Below, piece by piece: positions 12,043-23,122 of a stretch of DNA of 64,000 bases. A model generated the notes under the pieces. The model saw only the letters and a program-made list of their open reading frames with translations. It was not told the DNA's origin and made no database searches. The stretch covers positions 868,001 to 932,000 of the forward strand of contig JAGTXZ010000005.1 in NCBI GenBank assembly GCA_018398575.1, written 5' to 3'. This DNA is from Ampelomyces quisqualis. Lineage: Eukaryota > Ascomycota > Dothideomycetes > Pleosporales > Phaeosphaeriaceae. Each line of letters opens with the position of its first letter. Positions within the stretch are counted from its first letter, which is position 1. Position numbers and translations under genes: made by a program.

Positions 12043-14691
12043 TCCCTTTTTTTTTTAACGTCCACAAAAGCACACGGGGAAATCCTTTTTTGGAGCGTTC
12101 CGTCAATGACCCTAACGTACGCACTCACGATACCATTCATGGATCTTACGGGGGTATGCTCTACCATCGCGATTGCTTGATTGCTTCGCTCATGAGTGCA
12201 AATGATGCGCAACATTCTTCATGTTTCTTTTTCAAAGTTTCCTAGCATTGCACTTGCCTTTCTGTCCAAAAGTCTTTCCTTGCCAAAACTTCTTACTTTT
12301 GCTTCTTTGGAATTGCATGTCTACGCTACGCTTCTAACGAATGTCGAGATATGATGAGCAGATTACCTAATGTTTTACTATTGCTATCGTAACGACCTTT
12401 CCAACAAGTCCTTTTTTCCCATCCGAGTTGACATGATTGGGGCAGAGGCTTTCGCGCCTGCACCTGCCAATGTACGATAGATGCGCTTTCCAAACTTCCC
12501 TGCATAACGGCCTCTGTACAAATACCAGCAGTATCAACACTAAGAACAAGGCACAGCCTATCAGCGCGCATACATGGCACTTTTCTGCGGTTCCTCGGCG
12601 CGCAAACAGTCCTGGTAACACGTTCCCCTCATACCACGTCCAAGAAGGCATGCTATCATCCACTCAACGAGCGACCATGTACCTTCCACAGCGTCAGCTT
12701 GCTGCAGGTCAGCCAGGAAAGGCAGAGGGAGTTTGGTTGAGCGGTCGAATACGGATGCAAGAGGCGACGTCAGAAGCGCTCACGCGACACAAGCAACGGG
12801 CCTTGTTTCACCTATTACAAGCACCTGTGTTACACGCACCACTCCCAACCCACTGAGAAGAAACTCCCTACGCAGGGGTAAAATCGGCTGGTCACGCCCC
12901 CAGCAAGAAATCTTCGACGGCGACAATCGCTGCAAGTAAGCGCCCTTGCCTACAGCGATTCCCCATGCCTAGATAGTCAGCACGACAAAATACTGCTCAT
13001 CAGAAACAATCCCTATGGCACAACCCAACAAGGGGGCTAGCAATAAACGGTATCATCTCAGCCATGTGCAGACAAGGAGCAAATCAACATGATGAGCCCC
13101 ATCTCTATCGCCTGATCAGTATCCTCTCCTGAAAAAATGACTCGAGCTACAGCAACTAATTTTACCTTACTGCAGCACCAAAGGGGAGGGGCAGGGGTTC
13201 AGAAAATGGACTGTACATGACGCCAACGCATGCACGCATCGACCATCTTGCATGCTGCATGTTGGTCCGTTTGCGCTTCTTGGAGAACGCTTTCCGTCTC
13301 AACAACAAAATTTTAATCAACGTGAAAGATGCCGGGGCCTCGGCGTCGCCGAGCATAAGTATTCGGCTTTGCGGTTGGAGTCGATTGTCAACATGATGGG
13401 GGAGGGTAGTTTGTGTGTGTCGAACGCGCCGATGCACGTAAAAGGTCCTTTGTATATCCTTATGTAGACAGCCCCCACAGACTTGCCACGTCCAAGGAGG
13501 AACGCATGTTCGCAAATTGGCAATACATTTTCATCTTTGCTAATCTCTCCTCTGCGCCTGCAAAAGATGCGCATAGACCAGCCGTTCTCCCGTCCCCGTC
13601 GTCGCTGTCATTCTCCCTCTACTCCATTGGCCCATGCACTCACACGACCATGACCTGAGATACCACTGCGATCAAAGCGACTACGCTGGCCCAAACGAAT
13701 TCTCCAAAATATCCCAAAGCACACACAGCCCGCGCGGCATGGGCTGTCCGCAAATAACAACAGCGTCGCCATCAGGCCGCCCACGTACCTAACCAGTGAC
13801 ATTAGATCCCCATCCCGACTAGATGACAACGACGTTTGCGCCTGCGCCTGATCCAAACACCTTGCCAGCGTAACCCCGACCCAAATCTTTCATTACCCAC
13901 CGCGCAGCCGCGGAATCCGCGTCGATGAAACCAAAAAAAAAACCAAAAAAAAAACACGCTCGCACACACAGTCCGTCGCAGCGCATTGATTCCTCTCCTC
14001 TGCTATCTCCCTCTTCTCGCCCCGAGTGTGTAGTCGCATACCCGCATGCGCACGTGTGGATGGCATGGCTGTTCCTGGGCCTTTGTGTCCAAGCAGCCCT
14101 GTCCGGGGCGACACGAGGGATTTGCCGTGGTCGTGGGGCGCGCGGCTCGTGTATGCTGTGCGTGAGTGACGTGGAGGGCGGGAGTGGTATGCCGTGACAG
14201 CCTGATGGGGAGGGTAGGTGTTTGGATGTGGGACGTGTGTGCGATATGGGGGCAAGACGAGGGAAGGTGGGAAGGTACGTGTGCTGATGAGGTCGAGGGC
14301 GCGTGGGGAATTTCAAGGGTGATTTGTGCGTTGAGGGGGGGGGGACAAAGGGAATGTGGGATAAATGTCACTTTGCTTCCGTGTGGTATGGGATGGGATG
14401 GGATGTATGCGTTTCTTTCGTTGACCAAGGGCTCATTGAGGACCGAATGCGCTGCTGGTGTGTTTGCCGAGTGCCAAGATGGCGTTTGGAATACAATGCT
14501 GGACCAAACAATATTTCTGAAAGTTTAATTGATGGTATCGAAGAGTGCCTCCTAAAATAACCATGTGATAATATGCACGCCTGAAGCGCCTCGCTCGAGA
14601 TTCAAGTCATTATGAATATGACGCAGCAGTGTTAAATGCTGCTCGCTGACAGCGGGTGAGGTTGTCCTGCAATGGTTGCAACAGAGAGCGC
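12043..14691. other. 2.6-kb intergenic region between convergent genes
   Basis: No credible gene is seen. Features are simple sequence only: a T-run just after the AT-hook gene stop, two ACCAAAAAAAAA-like runs at about 13929-13951, a G-run near 14334-14342, and GGGAT tandem repeats at about 14387-14404. Open frames translate to His/Pro/Thr-rich low-complexity sequence. A tRNA-like A-box string at 12733-12747 has no matching B-box. Confidence 0.5.
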
Positions 14692-17010
14692 CTATTTCCC
14701 TGTTGTCGATTTAAACTTGCAGTCATTGCAAACCCAGCGTGACCTTCGCAAGGTGCGAACTTCTTGTGTGATTTTCCACCGGTCCTTGATGCAGTCATAA
14801 TGGAAGTTTCGTCGTATACAGTTCTAGAAGAATCAGCCATTTGCCGCTTTTGTTGAAGACCGTGTTCCTGTTCTTACCATGCTGCTGCAAGCGATCATCG
14901 GCGACTCGCGAGTCGACGACTGTGCATCTTCGCCACATACGCAGAGGTCATAGGCAGGTGGGTCCTGTTTCTGTTGATGCCCATTTATACGAGAAGCAAC
15001 ATCTGTGCCCAGCGTGGCTTGCCGCATCTCCAAATCGCCGTCAGAGTCGGCAGTTATTGGCGTTAGATGTCCTGTCTCAGTAACTCTTGCTTTCCCTCTC
15101 CATTGGTCGACTTTCCTTTTCCACGAGTCCCCTGTAGCTGTATCTTGCGCTTCTCTGCTCGACTCTCGGAGCGGCGGAGGACCGTCGTACAGGCTGTCAT
15201 GTGACGTCTGCCTGACCGCCAACTGGGCGAGTCGCTGGGAGATCTCATTCCCTTCTTCGACTGGAATTGGTCTCGCGTTCTCGACGATTTCCACACAGCC
15301 CACATGGACCTCCTCTGAGATAATATCATCTTCAAGCAGTTGGTCTACTTTTTCTCTGAAAACTTCAAAAATTTGCTCTTGCCATATCCGATCGCAATGT
15401 TCACGTGAAAAGCGGACGAGAGCATCTCCGGCATGAAGGTCAGACTGTACCTGTTCCTTCCACATGTGCAAATCGAAAATCTTCAGAAACCGTTTGAAGG
15501 GCTCCTGAATACTGGGTTCCTTGTCAAACTCTGCAGATTTTCGCTGCTTGATCCACACATCATCAACCTCATCATCGCTTTCGCTTATGTACTCGCCTGT
15601 ACTCAATGGTCGTCTGCTGGCAGAGCGAAAGAATGTGACACCAGGAGGCGCCGCAGGCACAGGGTATCTTGTCTTTTTTCTCATGGGCCTGTTTGCCACT
15701 TCGTTCGGGGATCTTCGTTTTGGCGGTCTTACTGCGTGTATCGGCACAGTTGTTGTAGTCCTTACAGATGTGCTGTGCTTGCTGAGTCTTGATTTGCGCT
15801 GATATTCGTCGTTATCCTCGTCCAGGTAACGGCGTGCGTCAAAAGGTGTTGTAGGTGGAATCATCCGAATGTCGAAAGGTTCGTCTGCTCGAGCGCTAGC
15901 TCTTTGCCCATGTGCTCCAAGGCTCGTGTGATAAGACACATGGGTTTTGATCACCCATGTATCACATCCGCTATCATCGATCTCTTTCCTCGGGACTTCA
16001 AATTTGAAGTGATCATGCATGCTGTCTAGATGGAAGCGGAGATCTTCAATGTCCCTTGGATGCCGTTTACATCGATCTTGGGGACAGACTATGCTATCAC
16101 GAGTGATGATCTTGTCACCATAGGCAAAGATAAGCTTTACTGGCCGGCTTAGATCCGAAGCTGGAGGTGGCCGCGTTATGATCGAGGCCGGCCCTGAGAG
16201 GGCACGTTCATGCTTATTGTGCACGGCAAGAACCGAGTCACCTGCTCGAGAGGACCAATACATTGAAACTTCCAAGCCAAGATTCAAGTCGCTGTTTGCA
16301 TGCCTCAGCGGAAGAACAACTTTGCCAGATGGACATCGAAGAATATCGGGCCACATAGCTGATAGACGTGTTTCTATACCTTGTGCAAAGACATGTTCTG
16401 GGTCAAGATAGGTGTAGAACTCCTCTGCAGCATCTGATGTATCAAAATTAATGCCGATGGACATCTTATAGGCATCTTTGGTCTCCCGGTGCGGAATGTC
16501 ATGGATGAAGCAGCTAGGATTGATGCTGACGCGCTTTGTCGCGACTGTCACGGTCCTGTCGGATCTTTTGACAGAGTTTTGAAAACTAGCGTTCTGTGCG
16601 GGTACGCTCATACAAGGGCGCCCTCCTGTGCGTGAATGTATGGTGACATGTACAGTACTATTGACTCGGAATAGCACTCGTCGTTTTCTAACGGGCTGGA
16701 TTGGTTCCGGTAAGCCACCAGTAGCTGAGTCCAGAGTGGCTTTGATGGCGTGGACGTCCAGAATTAAACATCCTTTAGATTTCTCGTTCTCCACCATTTC
16801 GTCCAGAGCATCCCACGTGGGAGGCTGCCAGGAAGAGCGGACTCTGTGATTTGGGCCAGTAAATCCGAGCAAGCTGCCTGTTTCGAGCAAGTGACGATGT
16901 ATGCGCAAGGCGCGGGTCAAGTTTCTGTTCAAGAGGACAGGCGCCCGCTTAGCTGCCAGGTAGTCGTACAATAAGATGTTTCCAGAGAACTTTTCCTGCA
17001 GGCCGACCAT
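14692..17010 (-). CDS. suz12: Suz12-type Polycomb (VEFS-box) protein with C-terminal PHD finger
   Basis: 754 aa, exons 17010-14878 and 14823-14692; the 54-nt intron (GTAAGA to CTGATTCTTCTAG) falls inside the PHD finger. A single C2H2 zinc finger lies at about 309-334 (CPQDRCKRH to FHLDSMHDH). A VEFS box lies at about 460-575 (FFRSASRRPL, acidic ISESDDEVDD, then FLKIFDLHMWKEQ and the helical FSREHCDRIW). Finger plus VEFS box is the signature of Suz12, the scaffold of PRC2 that stimulates the H3K27 methyltransferase. After splicing, residues 690-748 read as a PHD finger: CVCGEDAQ, then MIACSSMNC, HYDC and WVCNDC, giving the Cys4-His-Cys3 ligand spacing. A PHD finger is not part of animal or plant Suz12. 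Upstream codons could continue through another intron (possible acceptor ATAG at 17011-17016), so the start is tentative. Confidence 0.88.
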
Positions 17011-17890
17011 ACTCTATGAGTGAGTAGTCAGTTGACGACATTAAACGAGTATTGTAAGAGTCGTTGCACATACACTCTCACCCTCCCAGTTGCATGCTAT
17101 CGCAACTGAGCAACGAAGGATCACCAATGACGAAGATGGCGATACATGCAGGTATCTCTTCTGAAAAGTAAGAAATTATGGCGCGTTGTGCGCTCATGGC
17201 AGAGGTGTCTTGTCTCCCTGCAACTGGACAACACAGAATCTTTCGGCAAAACAAGAGGCCGAACGCGATGCGGTGAGAGGAAATTTGACCGATTGTTTGC
17301 TGGATCCGAAAGAGGCTATTTTCTAAAGCCACGAATGCGGTTGTTGTGATGTCGAGTGGACGTTGTCAGGTGGTGACAGAGATGGACAGCGCCTTAGGTC
17401 GAAGGTCGTATGTTGTTTTCTTTTCGCGTGAGAGGAAGGCACGCGCGAGGATGCGCGGTCGCAAAGCTTCAATGTCAGTAAAGGACAGGTGAGTGCGGCT
17501 TTCATTTTATCGCTGCCAGAGCCGCAGCATGCCATTCACAGCCTGCCATTCACAATCATCTGAAGGGGTGCAGTGTGAACGCCCGTTGTGGAAACGAGCA
17601 CGTGATAGGGCGCAGTAGCGCTAAAACGAATCGCAAGGTCCGTGCGCTCGGCGCAGACAAGCGGAGTGGGAGCGTCATAGGCCGATCGTCTACATTTCGG
17701 GAGTGCGCAGTCTTTGAGCTTCAACTTTCCCATTCTCCCACGCCACCGACCGCCAGCTCCCGGCGCAACCACAACTTCCTCGACGGGCAGATTGCAGCAC
17801 TTGTACGAAAACAAAATGCCCATCTAAGAGCCTGCGCCCCAAGAACTCGACTTGCAACTACCAGTGCACGCGACCAGCCACTGTGCAACT
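17011..17890. promoter_or_regulatory. Divergent promoter region, Suz12-like / F-box-LRR-like genes
   Basis: 880 bp. On the - strand a donor-like GGAG/GTGAGAG followed by an ACTCATAG acceptor just before the Suz12 ATG could mark an upstream exon, but the peptide it would add is not recognisable. A direct repeat of CAGCCTGCCATTCACA-like sequence occurs near 17530-17552. No other gene is seen. Confidence 0.4.
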
Positions 17891-20122
17891 ATGGCTGTCA
17901 CATTGAAGCGCAAAAGGGGCGCCGTCTCGTACAAGGAGCCCAGCAGCGATGAGGGCCTATCGGACAGCTCTGAGCAAGAAGATGGTGTGCAGCCTAAGCG
18001 CGTTGAGCCCTCTCGACGCTCGGGCAGGCACCAGGAGCCCTCTGCTAGACGAGCCTCGCCAGTCACGGAGAAATATCGGGCCACGGCATCACGGAGCTCT
18101 CTCCGTCGCGATGCCCGCAGAGTAACATACAAGGACATCAGTACGGATGACGAAGAGGAGGGGGACGGCCCTGACGCCGACTTCGCAGTGTCGGACGACG
18201 AGCCTTCGCCACAGACCAAGCTACACAAAACACCCGACCGATCCTCGAAACCTCGATCCCTACAGCCGCATAAGAACACAGCAAGCTCGAAAGGCAGATC
18301 CCCCCGCAAGTTCGTGCTGGGAGAACCGCTGAGGGCGAAAGAGACATCGCAAGCTGCTGTCCCTACCACCGCCATTCCGACGGATGGCCTTAAACCAGCA
18401 TGGGCTACATTGCCTTACCACGTACTCCTTCAGATCTTCGTATACGCCTCACACCCTCTGCGAGACGAGAATATGAAGCCCATGGCATCGATTGCGTGGC
18501 TTGTGGAAGCCGCCCGCATGTGCTCGGCCTTCACAAAACCAGCGTTAACAGCGCTCTACCGCAACCCACCCATCTTTGCCATGAAACAGACACGGAAAGA
18601 CCTAGTGCAGCATCTTATCTCACCACCATCGGAGGCCTGCCAGGATCATCGTGTTATGGTAAAACGGCTGGATTTGGATGCTACACAGATGTCTGCGCTC
18701 ACGGACCATGCCCACAGCGTCGCAGATCTTGCAACTATGGTACGCTCTTTGACCACTCTTCGTGAGGTTGATATTTTCGACCCCAACGACCGACCACCGT
18801 TCCGTGGGCGACTGAGGCGCCTTCGGCGGTGGGTGTATCCCCCTGAGCTGTTCCATGCCTTGCGCGAAAGCGAAGTACGTCTTCGGAGCTGGCGGTGGAA
18901 TAACACATTCTGCGACCAAGGCCCTTTAGGCATGAAGGACATACACAGTGACGCGGCCTTCCAGACTTTGCGAGAGCTCTCTCTTACCAAGTTTCATCCC
19001 GCTGAAGTCCGAGAGAATCGTGACGAGGGCGAAGGCTTCCAAGGTCCACCTACCACCGAAGAGCTTGTAGCAACTGCATTGGCGGCATTACCAAGCCTTC
19101 GAGCCTTGACTTTTGAGACCTGTGGCATCGTGAGCGGGCGTCTTCTCCCCCTCCTGCCGGCAAATCTGGTTAGTCTCAGCGTCATAAACTGCGGCGAGCT
19201 ACTCTCCGATGCCCTGCAAGCATTTTTGACGACGCATGGTGCCCATCTGGAAGAGCTCGTGTTGAACCACAATCAGGCATTAGATCTCTCTTTTCTGGTT
19301 GATTTAAAGACTTCGTGTCCGAAGTTGGAAGTGCTGCGCATGAACACGACCTATTACAGTTCCCTCTCCATGTCATCTGACAACGAGCCTTTGTACGAGA
19401 CGCTTTTGGGCGAGTCAGAGAAACCAACGTGGCCGTGCACTCTGCGAGTAGTTGACATGGAGTATCTACGCAATTGGAACTCTATCTCAGCCACGAACTT
19501 CTTCAGCTCATTGATCGAGGCGGCCGATGAGCTGCCTTGGCTCCAGGAAATTATCATCATAGCAATGGTAGATACCGACTGGCGACAGCGAGCAGAATTT
19601 CGGAGGAAGTGGACCGATCAATTCAGAAAGGTCTTTGCACGTGCTTGGAAACCCCCCACTCCTCACCTAGCATCGATGAAGGCTTGGAGAGAATGGCAGA
19701 GTGGCGCAACCCCAGTCAAGATGATGGACACGGACAAAAATGACGTGCTTATAGAAGGCGCGCTTGGGGTCATTGACGAGGCAAAGCTTGACCATAGCGA
19801 CAGCGACGTGCTCCTGATCCAGTCACGCAAGGGGAAGCAGAATGAGCAGTGGGGTTCGAAACGACTGCGTTCGCGCTCAAAAGCAGCAGCAAGCTACGAT
19901 GAATCTTCAGACGAGGAATCGCAATCCGAGGCCACGGCTTCTACTGACGACAAAGTAGCTTTTGTGCAAGGCCGCTGTCATACCGTGCTCTTTCGCATTG
20001 ACAACTTCCGACCCCGTGAGGAAATCTATGGTGAGGCCGATTTCCTGGATGCGGAACCGAGCGGTGACGAAGAATGGAATGGTAACGACGATCAAGACGA
20101 TGAAGGAGGATATGCGTGGTAG
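17891..20122 (+). CDS. F-box-like leucine-rich protein with acidic tail
   Basis: 743 aa, single exon, starting MAVTLKRKRGAVSYKEP. Residues 1-160 are charged and disordered, with Ser/Asp/Glu clusters that resemble CK2 sites and basic patches for nuclear import. An F-box-like helix pair (about 167-187, WATLPYHVLLQIFVYAS) is followed by leucine-rich repeats (about 270-560; LRELSLTKFH, LRALTFETCG, LVSLSVINCG, LEELVLNHNQ). The C-terminus has a conserved-looking block (CHTVLFRIDNFRPREE) and an acidic end. The layout matches SCF substrate adaptors, but the F-box is weak and the substrate unknown. The ATG at 17891 was preferred to one 13 codons upstream because MAVTLKRKRG looks like a typical start. 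Confidence 0.75.
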   Translation: MAVTLKRKRGAVSYKEPSSDEGLSDSSEQEDGVQPKRVEPSRRSGRHQEPSARRASPVTEKYRATASRSSLRRDARRVTYKDISTDDEEEGDGPDADFAVSDDEPSPQTKLHKTPDRSSKPRSLQPHKNTASSKGRSPRKFVLGEPLRAKETSQAAVPTTAIPTDGLKPAWATLPYHVLLQIFVYASHPLRDENMKPMASIAWLVEAARMCSAFTKPALTALYRNPPIFAMKQTRKDLVQHLISPPSEACQDHRVMVKRLDLDATQMSALTDHAHSVADLATMVRSLTTLREVDIFDPNDRPPFRGRLRRLRRWVYPPELFHALRESEVRLRSWRWNNTFCDQGPLGMKDIHSDAAFQTLRELSLTKFHPAEVRENRDEGEGFQGPPTTEELVATALAALPSLRALTFETCGIVSGRLLPLLPANLVSLSVINCGELLSDALQAFLTTHGAHLEELVLNHNQALDLSFLVDLKTSCPKLEVLRMNTTYYSSLSMSSDNEPLYETLLGESEKPTWPCTLRVVDMEYLRNWNSISATNFFSSLIEAADELPWLQEIIIIAMVDTDWRQRAEFRRKWTDQFRKVFARAWKPPTPHLASMKAWREWQSGATPVKMMDTDKNDVLIEGALGVIDEAKLDHSDSDVLLIQSRKGKQNEQWGSKRLRSRSKAAASYDESSDEESQSEATASTDDKVAFVQGRCHTVLFRIDNFRPREEIYGEADFLDAEPSGDEEWNGNDDQDDEGGYAW

Positions 20123-20698
20123 TAATGTTTCTGACGAGTTATGACGGTATGGTTCAGTGGCGTTTTCAGGGACATGGGCACGGTCTCTCTGTCTGGGAAT
20201 GGTGGTCAGGCAAGCAAAGAGTTTGCATTGGGCTGGCGTTGGAGTGTTTCCTGTATAACACGTGTGTATGATTACGGGAGTCTGTCTGATTGGGCGTTGG
20301 AGTTGGGCTGCGATGCGTGCCAGCCTGCCGTCAGACAAGGAAATGAGGACGAGAGACAGTGCACGTCGAGGCCCTCTTGCGGGTAGCGTGAGTGTCAGAG
20401 ACAGCTGAAAGTGCCATGCGAATAGACCAAGAAAAGTGGCAGAGCGCGCACCGCCACACAGCCTGACGTCGCCAACCAGTATCCACCCAGTGACCCAGGG
20501 ACCACTAACCCTGACTTCTATTCGCTCCATGCCCTGGCCGGGGACTTCTTCCATATAAGCGCTGGTTGCGAAGTTTCGAGCCTCCTGCCTCTCCGCACTA
20601 TCTCTCCCTCTGCTCCCTCCGCTCCCTCCACAGACAGCATCCAGCCTTGCCGTTTTCCTTTGCCCCGCAGTCGCTCAGTCAGTTGCCCATCTTACATC
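20123..20698 (+). promoter_or_regulatory. Promoter region of WW-domain gene
   Basis: 576 bp. A TATA-like ATATAAG sits at 20553-20559, about 145 bp upstream of the start, followed by a CT-rich tract (about 20580-20635) typical of highly transcribed fungal genes. Both are seen directly; promoter activity is inference. Confidence 0.45.
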
Positions 20699-22229
20699 AT
20701 GGCTGCGCCCACCCCTCCCCAGCCGCCCGTATCGCCAGATTCCGGTCCTACAGACCCCACGCTGCCGAAGCTACCTGCTGGATGGATTGCACAGTGGGAC
20801 AATGGGTATGTATAGGCCGGGTAGACCCTTCGCCGTCGTCACGCCCCGCCCTCTCGCTGCGCATACCCCGCGACACGGCTAACACGCGCCCAGTTCTCGC
20901 AAATACTACTGTATGTCACATGGTCGTTGCGCCGTTGCCCGCAGCAAAGGCATTCCATTCCACCGGCGATGCCGTCTACTGACATCTCGGCAGACGTTCA
21001 GATCAGCACCGGTGTTTCGCAATGGGACCTGCCTACCATCGAAGCTCCCGTAGGTGGCGGCTCGAGCCACAGCACACCCGCGCAGGCATCCAATCCATAC
21101 AACAAGCCCGACGGCGCACAAGGTCCCGATGTTGGCGACGGCACAAGAGGCATGGGCGGCCATGGAGAATCGACTGATCGGGCTGGTGGACTGGGGGTAT
21201 GCAGCATTTGGGCAGCAACATGGCTAGCTTGGGCTAACGACAAGGACAGGGCTTCGCAATGAACGCCCTCATGGGCGGGAACAAGCAGAACAGCGGCCAT
21301 GGCGGCGGCGGTTCATCGAACCTTGTCGGCCAGCTCGCCGGCTCATTACTTGGCGGCGGCAAGCAGAGCCACGGCAGCAGCGGCGGGCACGGCAGCGGTG
21401 GCTCAGGCGGCCTTGTAGGACAACTTGCGGGATCATTTCTCGGCGGAGGAAAGCAGAGCCACGGCAGTTCCTCCGGACAGCAGCAGCATGGTGGTAGCTC
21501 TGGACACGGCTCATCTGGCGGTCTAGGAGGGCTGCTCGGAAGCGTCATGGGCGGTGGATCTGTGAGTTTTCTTGGCTACAACTGCTATGTAGGACCTCAC
21601 ATTCTGACTTCAACAGCACAACAAGCCTTCTAGTGACTACGGATACAGCCACACGTCTTCAGGATCCAGCGGGACCTACACCGGCACCGCCCCGCCAGCG
21701 TCCTACCAGCCCGGCGGTCAATCTGGTCAGCACAGCCAACAAGGCCTCAACAATTATTCTTCACCTCCACCTGGCCAATACGGCAGTGGTGGCCCACCTC
21801 AGCAGAGCTACGGTCAGGGCCAGCACAGTGGATCGCAGCAGCAGCATCCTGGTGGTTACGGATCGCAAGCTGGCTTTGGTGGACAGAGTGGGCAGGTTGG
21901 AAGTGGACACAGTACCCCAAGCTATGGTGGAGGTCCTCCTGGCGGGTACGGACAGCAGGCCGGATATGGTGGGCCAGCCCAGGGATATCATGGTGGCCCA
22001 AGCAATTATGACAATCACCAACATAACCAGGTATGTTATCGCCATTTCTCACAAATGATGTGTAACCTTCAAATTGACCCTCGCATAGTATGGTGGTGGA
22101 CACCCTGGTGGAAACCAAGGCGGATACGGTGGACAACAGTACCCACCACCTCCTCAGCAAGGCGGTTACGGAGCACCAGGTGGAGGATATGGTGGTCAGG
22201 GTGGTGCACCACCTCCTGGATGGCACTGA
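20699..22229 (+). CDS. WW-domain protein with Gly/Tyr/Gln-rich low-complexity tail
   Basis: Six-exon gene of 397 aa: 20699-20805, 20894-20910 (17-nt microexon), 20994-21196, 21250-21561, 21617-22030, 22089-22229. All introns are GT-AG and phases agree. Splicing restores one WW domain at about residues 26-58: LPAGWIAQWDNG / SRKYY / VQISTGVSQWDLP, with the two signature Trp and the YYY block. A short Ser/Pro linker follows. Next comes an internal duplication (LVGQLAGSLLGGGKQSHGSS and LVGQLAGSFLGGGKQSHGSS) and a partial third unit (LGGLLGSVMGGG). The last 190 residues are repeats of Tyr-Gly, Gln and Pro (GYGGQ, YGGGPPGG), a prion-like, phase-separation-prone composition, ending PPPGWH. The WW domain should bind Pro-rich ligands such as the polymerase II tail or splicing factors. 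No ortholog function is known to me. Confidence 0.88.
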
Positions 22230-22666
22230 GTGTGGGCACGAGTTCCAAGGCTGCCAGACTTTTGGGATACTGAGAAGGTCGAGACAGGCCAAAGATTGTA
22301 CCGTGAGGTCGAGCATTGTGTAGGACGAGTGAGGAGTTAGCATATTAGCTTGCTTGGGTTGAGGCTATTTGAGAGCCGCTGGTGTTGCTGTCCAGGCACG
22401 TTTGTAGACGAAAGATGTCTTTCGATGCAGCTGTGCTTCCACCGTCGCATGTCGTACATGTTGACTTTCGCGACCAAAGCTTCACATAACGTACGCGCCA
22501 ATCTGCGTCACACCATCGTCAGCGCTTTAATCTTCTCGCACGTCCCAATCCCCATCTTCTTCGTCCCACCACAGACAAAGTCCCTAGCTGCCAACACCCC
22601 ATCAGAAATTCCATTTCCCCATCCAACCCTTCCCACACACCATTTCCTTCCCCCCCTCCCCATCCC
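22230..22666. other. Intergenic region between convergent genes
   Basis: 437 bp between the ends of the WW-domain and Pop8 genes. No gene is seen. The part next to Pop8 begins a strongly C-rich (+ strand) tract. Confidence 0.5.
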
Positions 22667-22790
22667 TCACCCCCCAAAAACTTCCTCGCCCGTCCCAACC
22701 ACACCACCCACCCCCTCCCCATATATCCTCCACCCCACATTCCCCCCGCCCACTTTCCCCGTCCAACTCCCCAACCCAGCACGCACACCC
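22610..22790. repeat. C-rich/G-poor strand-asymmetric tract
   Basis: About 180 bases of the + strand are nearly G-free, made of CCCC, CCCA and CACC runs with scattered A and T. It overlaps the Gly-rich C-terminus of the Pop8 gene on the - strand, where GGN codons produce part of the bias. The tract continues past the Pop8 stop at 22667, so codon choice does not explain all of it. Confidence 0.7.
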
Positions 22791-23122
22791 CGCGCATCCT
22801 GCCTGCCCACGCGTATCCACACTTCCCGCCCTTCAATCTTGAGTATGTCGATTGGAATCGCCGCGCCCATGAGACCCAGGTAGTTGGATAGCGCTTGAGT
22901 GAGGAGTTGCGCGACGAGCAAAAGGTCTAGATTGGGGGTGTTGGAGGAAGAGGAAGAGGAAGCGGAAGCGGACGGGGAGAAGAGGGCCATGTGGAATGTT
23001 GTGTGGGGGGGTTTGCGGAGCGTGAGTTGTTGGACAATGTGTGGGTGTGGTTTTGTTTTGGGGATGCGTTTCTTGGAGGGCGGGTGGGGGGTTAGCGGCG
23101 GCGGTGGTGGTGTGGGAGACAT
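22667..23122 (-). CDS. pop8: RNase P/MRP subunit Pop8-like protein
   Basis: 151 aa, single exon. After a Pro-rich start, the segment QQLTLRKPPHTTFHMALF and the core YLGLMGAAIPIDILKIEGREVWIRVGRQD match the fungal Pop8 pattern. Pop8 is a small protein of nuclear RNase P and RNase MRP, which process pre-tRNA 5' ends and pre-rRNA. The C-terminus is Gly-rich (GWRIYGEGVGGVVGTGEEVFGG). A Ser run (SASASSSSSSN) interrupts the usual beta region. The length fits the family. Identification rests on motif recognition, not on a search. The start MSPTPPPPP at 23122 is the first in-frame ATG that keeps the LTLRKPP segment without adding unrelated sequence. Confidence 0.75.
   Translation of the reverse strand: MSPTPPPPPLTPHPPSKKRIPKTKPHPHIVQQLTLRKPPHTTFHMALFSPSASASSSSSSNTPNLDLLLVAQLLTQALSNYLGLMGAAIPIDILKIEGREVWIRVGRQDARGVRAGLGSWTGKVGGGNVGWRIYGEGVGGVVGTGEEVFGG

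Noticed and set aside
12713..12800. tRNA-like A-box (TTGGTTGAGCGGTC)
   Set aside because: No B-box, T-arm or acceptor stem can be formed downstream.
13819..14428. Overlapping - strand frames of 120-165 codons
   Set aside because: His/Pro/Thr low-complexity translations of simple-sequence DNA in several frames at once.
17078..17332. Possible upstream exon of the Suz12-like gene
   Set aside because: Splice-like signals exist, but the frame needed for the join gives a peptide with no recognisable Suz12 similarity; noted only as a caveat on the start.
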